From the NCBI RefSeq assembly GCF_014236795.1, contig NZ_CP049017.1, positions 288,001 to 352,000 of the forward strand: a DNA stretch of 64,000 nucleotides, given 5' to 3'. The notes beneath the pieces were generated by a model. It did not search any database. It worked only from the letters and a program-made list of their open reading frames with translations, and had not been told where the DNA came from. Position 1 is the first letter of the stretch. Each line of letters begins with the position of its first letter. The position numbers were made by a program, and so were the translations under genes. The DNA comes from Xanthomonas theicola. Lineage in GTDB: Bacteria; Pseudomonadota; Gammaproteobacteria; Xanthomonadales; Xanthomonadaceae. Below, in pieces: positions 63,870 to 64,000 of this stretch.

Positions 63870-64000
63870 GGCGCCTGGCGCAGGCAGGAAAGGTAGGGCT
63901 GGAACATGGGGCGGGTCCGAAGCAGCGGCGACCGAGAGTAATCCAGTACCCGCGGCAGCGAACGCCGCTACCCGCGCCGCGATGCCGGTCATCCCCCACC

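Overview
The window is high-GC gammaproteobacterial DNA and almost certainly comes from Xanthomonas. The reasons are a SKWP-repeat type III effector of the XopAD/RipS family, a perfect plant-inducible-promoter (PIP) box in front of it, xanthomonad REP-like palindromes, and IS5 and IS3 elements of types common in that genus. An effector together with a PIP box implies a strain that carries an Hrp type III secretion system. I cannot fix the species; a clade-1 xanthomonad such as the X. translucens group would fit.

Layout. 1-2577: a divergent sugar-oxidation pair, an IlvD/Edd-type aldonate dehydratase (cut by the window edge) and a XylB-like sugar dehydrogenase, with an AT-rich, palindrome-containing control region between them. 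2578-17938 (minus strand): a two-partner-secretion / contact-dependent-inhibition locus with transporter FhaC, a 3786-residue FhaB/CdiA exoprotein ending in an HNH-like nuclease toxin, an overlapping 303-codon putative immunity gene, and a toxin-less fragment of a second fhaB. 18000-18550: a frameshifted trxC remnant. 18691-24324: a response regulator and TonB-dependent receptor facing a divergently transcribed histidine kinase. 24325-27697: an M16 zinc metalloprotease with a decayed M16 C-terminus beside it. 27912-40836: a tightly overlapping five-gene operon (proline/alanine-rich membrane protein, MoxR ATPase, DUF58, BatA-like protein, VWA protein) ending in a 1798-residue TPR protein, six genes in all.

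40837-52930 is an accessory island: two abutting IS5-family elements, an IS5 remnant fused to a REP-like palindrome, xopAD, and an IS3-family transposase split by an internally deleted group II intron. 52937-63870 returns to core-type genes: aspartyl protease, mpl, a Lon-N domain protein, a DedA-PAP2-LssY fusion, a small kinase-like protein, an SDR, gloA, argD and a HAD hydrolase. Between them lie an IS3 orfA stub fused to the second REP-like copy, a decayed membrane glycosyltransferase-like gene, and a 15-unit hexanucleotide repeat.

The most interesting object is xopAD. It has about 20 repeats of 42 residues, most nearly identical, whose pattern resembles RNA-binding octotricopeptide repeats. 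It ends in what looks like a RelA/SpoT-type nucleotidyltransferase fold, and its PIP promoter would start the transcript almost on the ATG. The second is the CDI-like toxin/immunity pair, which is less GC-rich than its surroundings, with a duplicated fhaB segment downstream.
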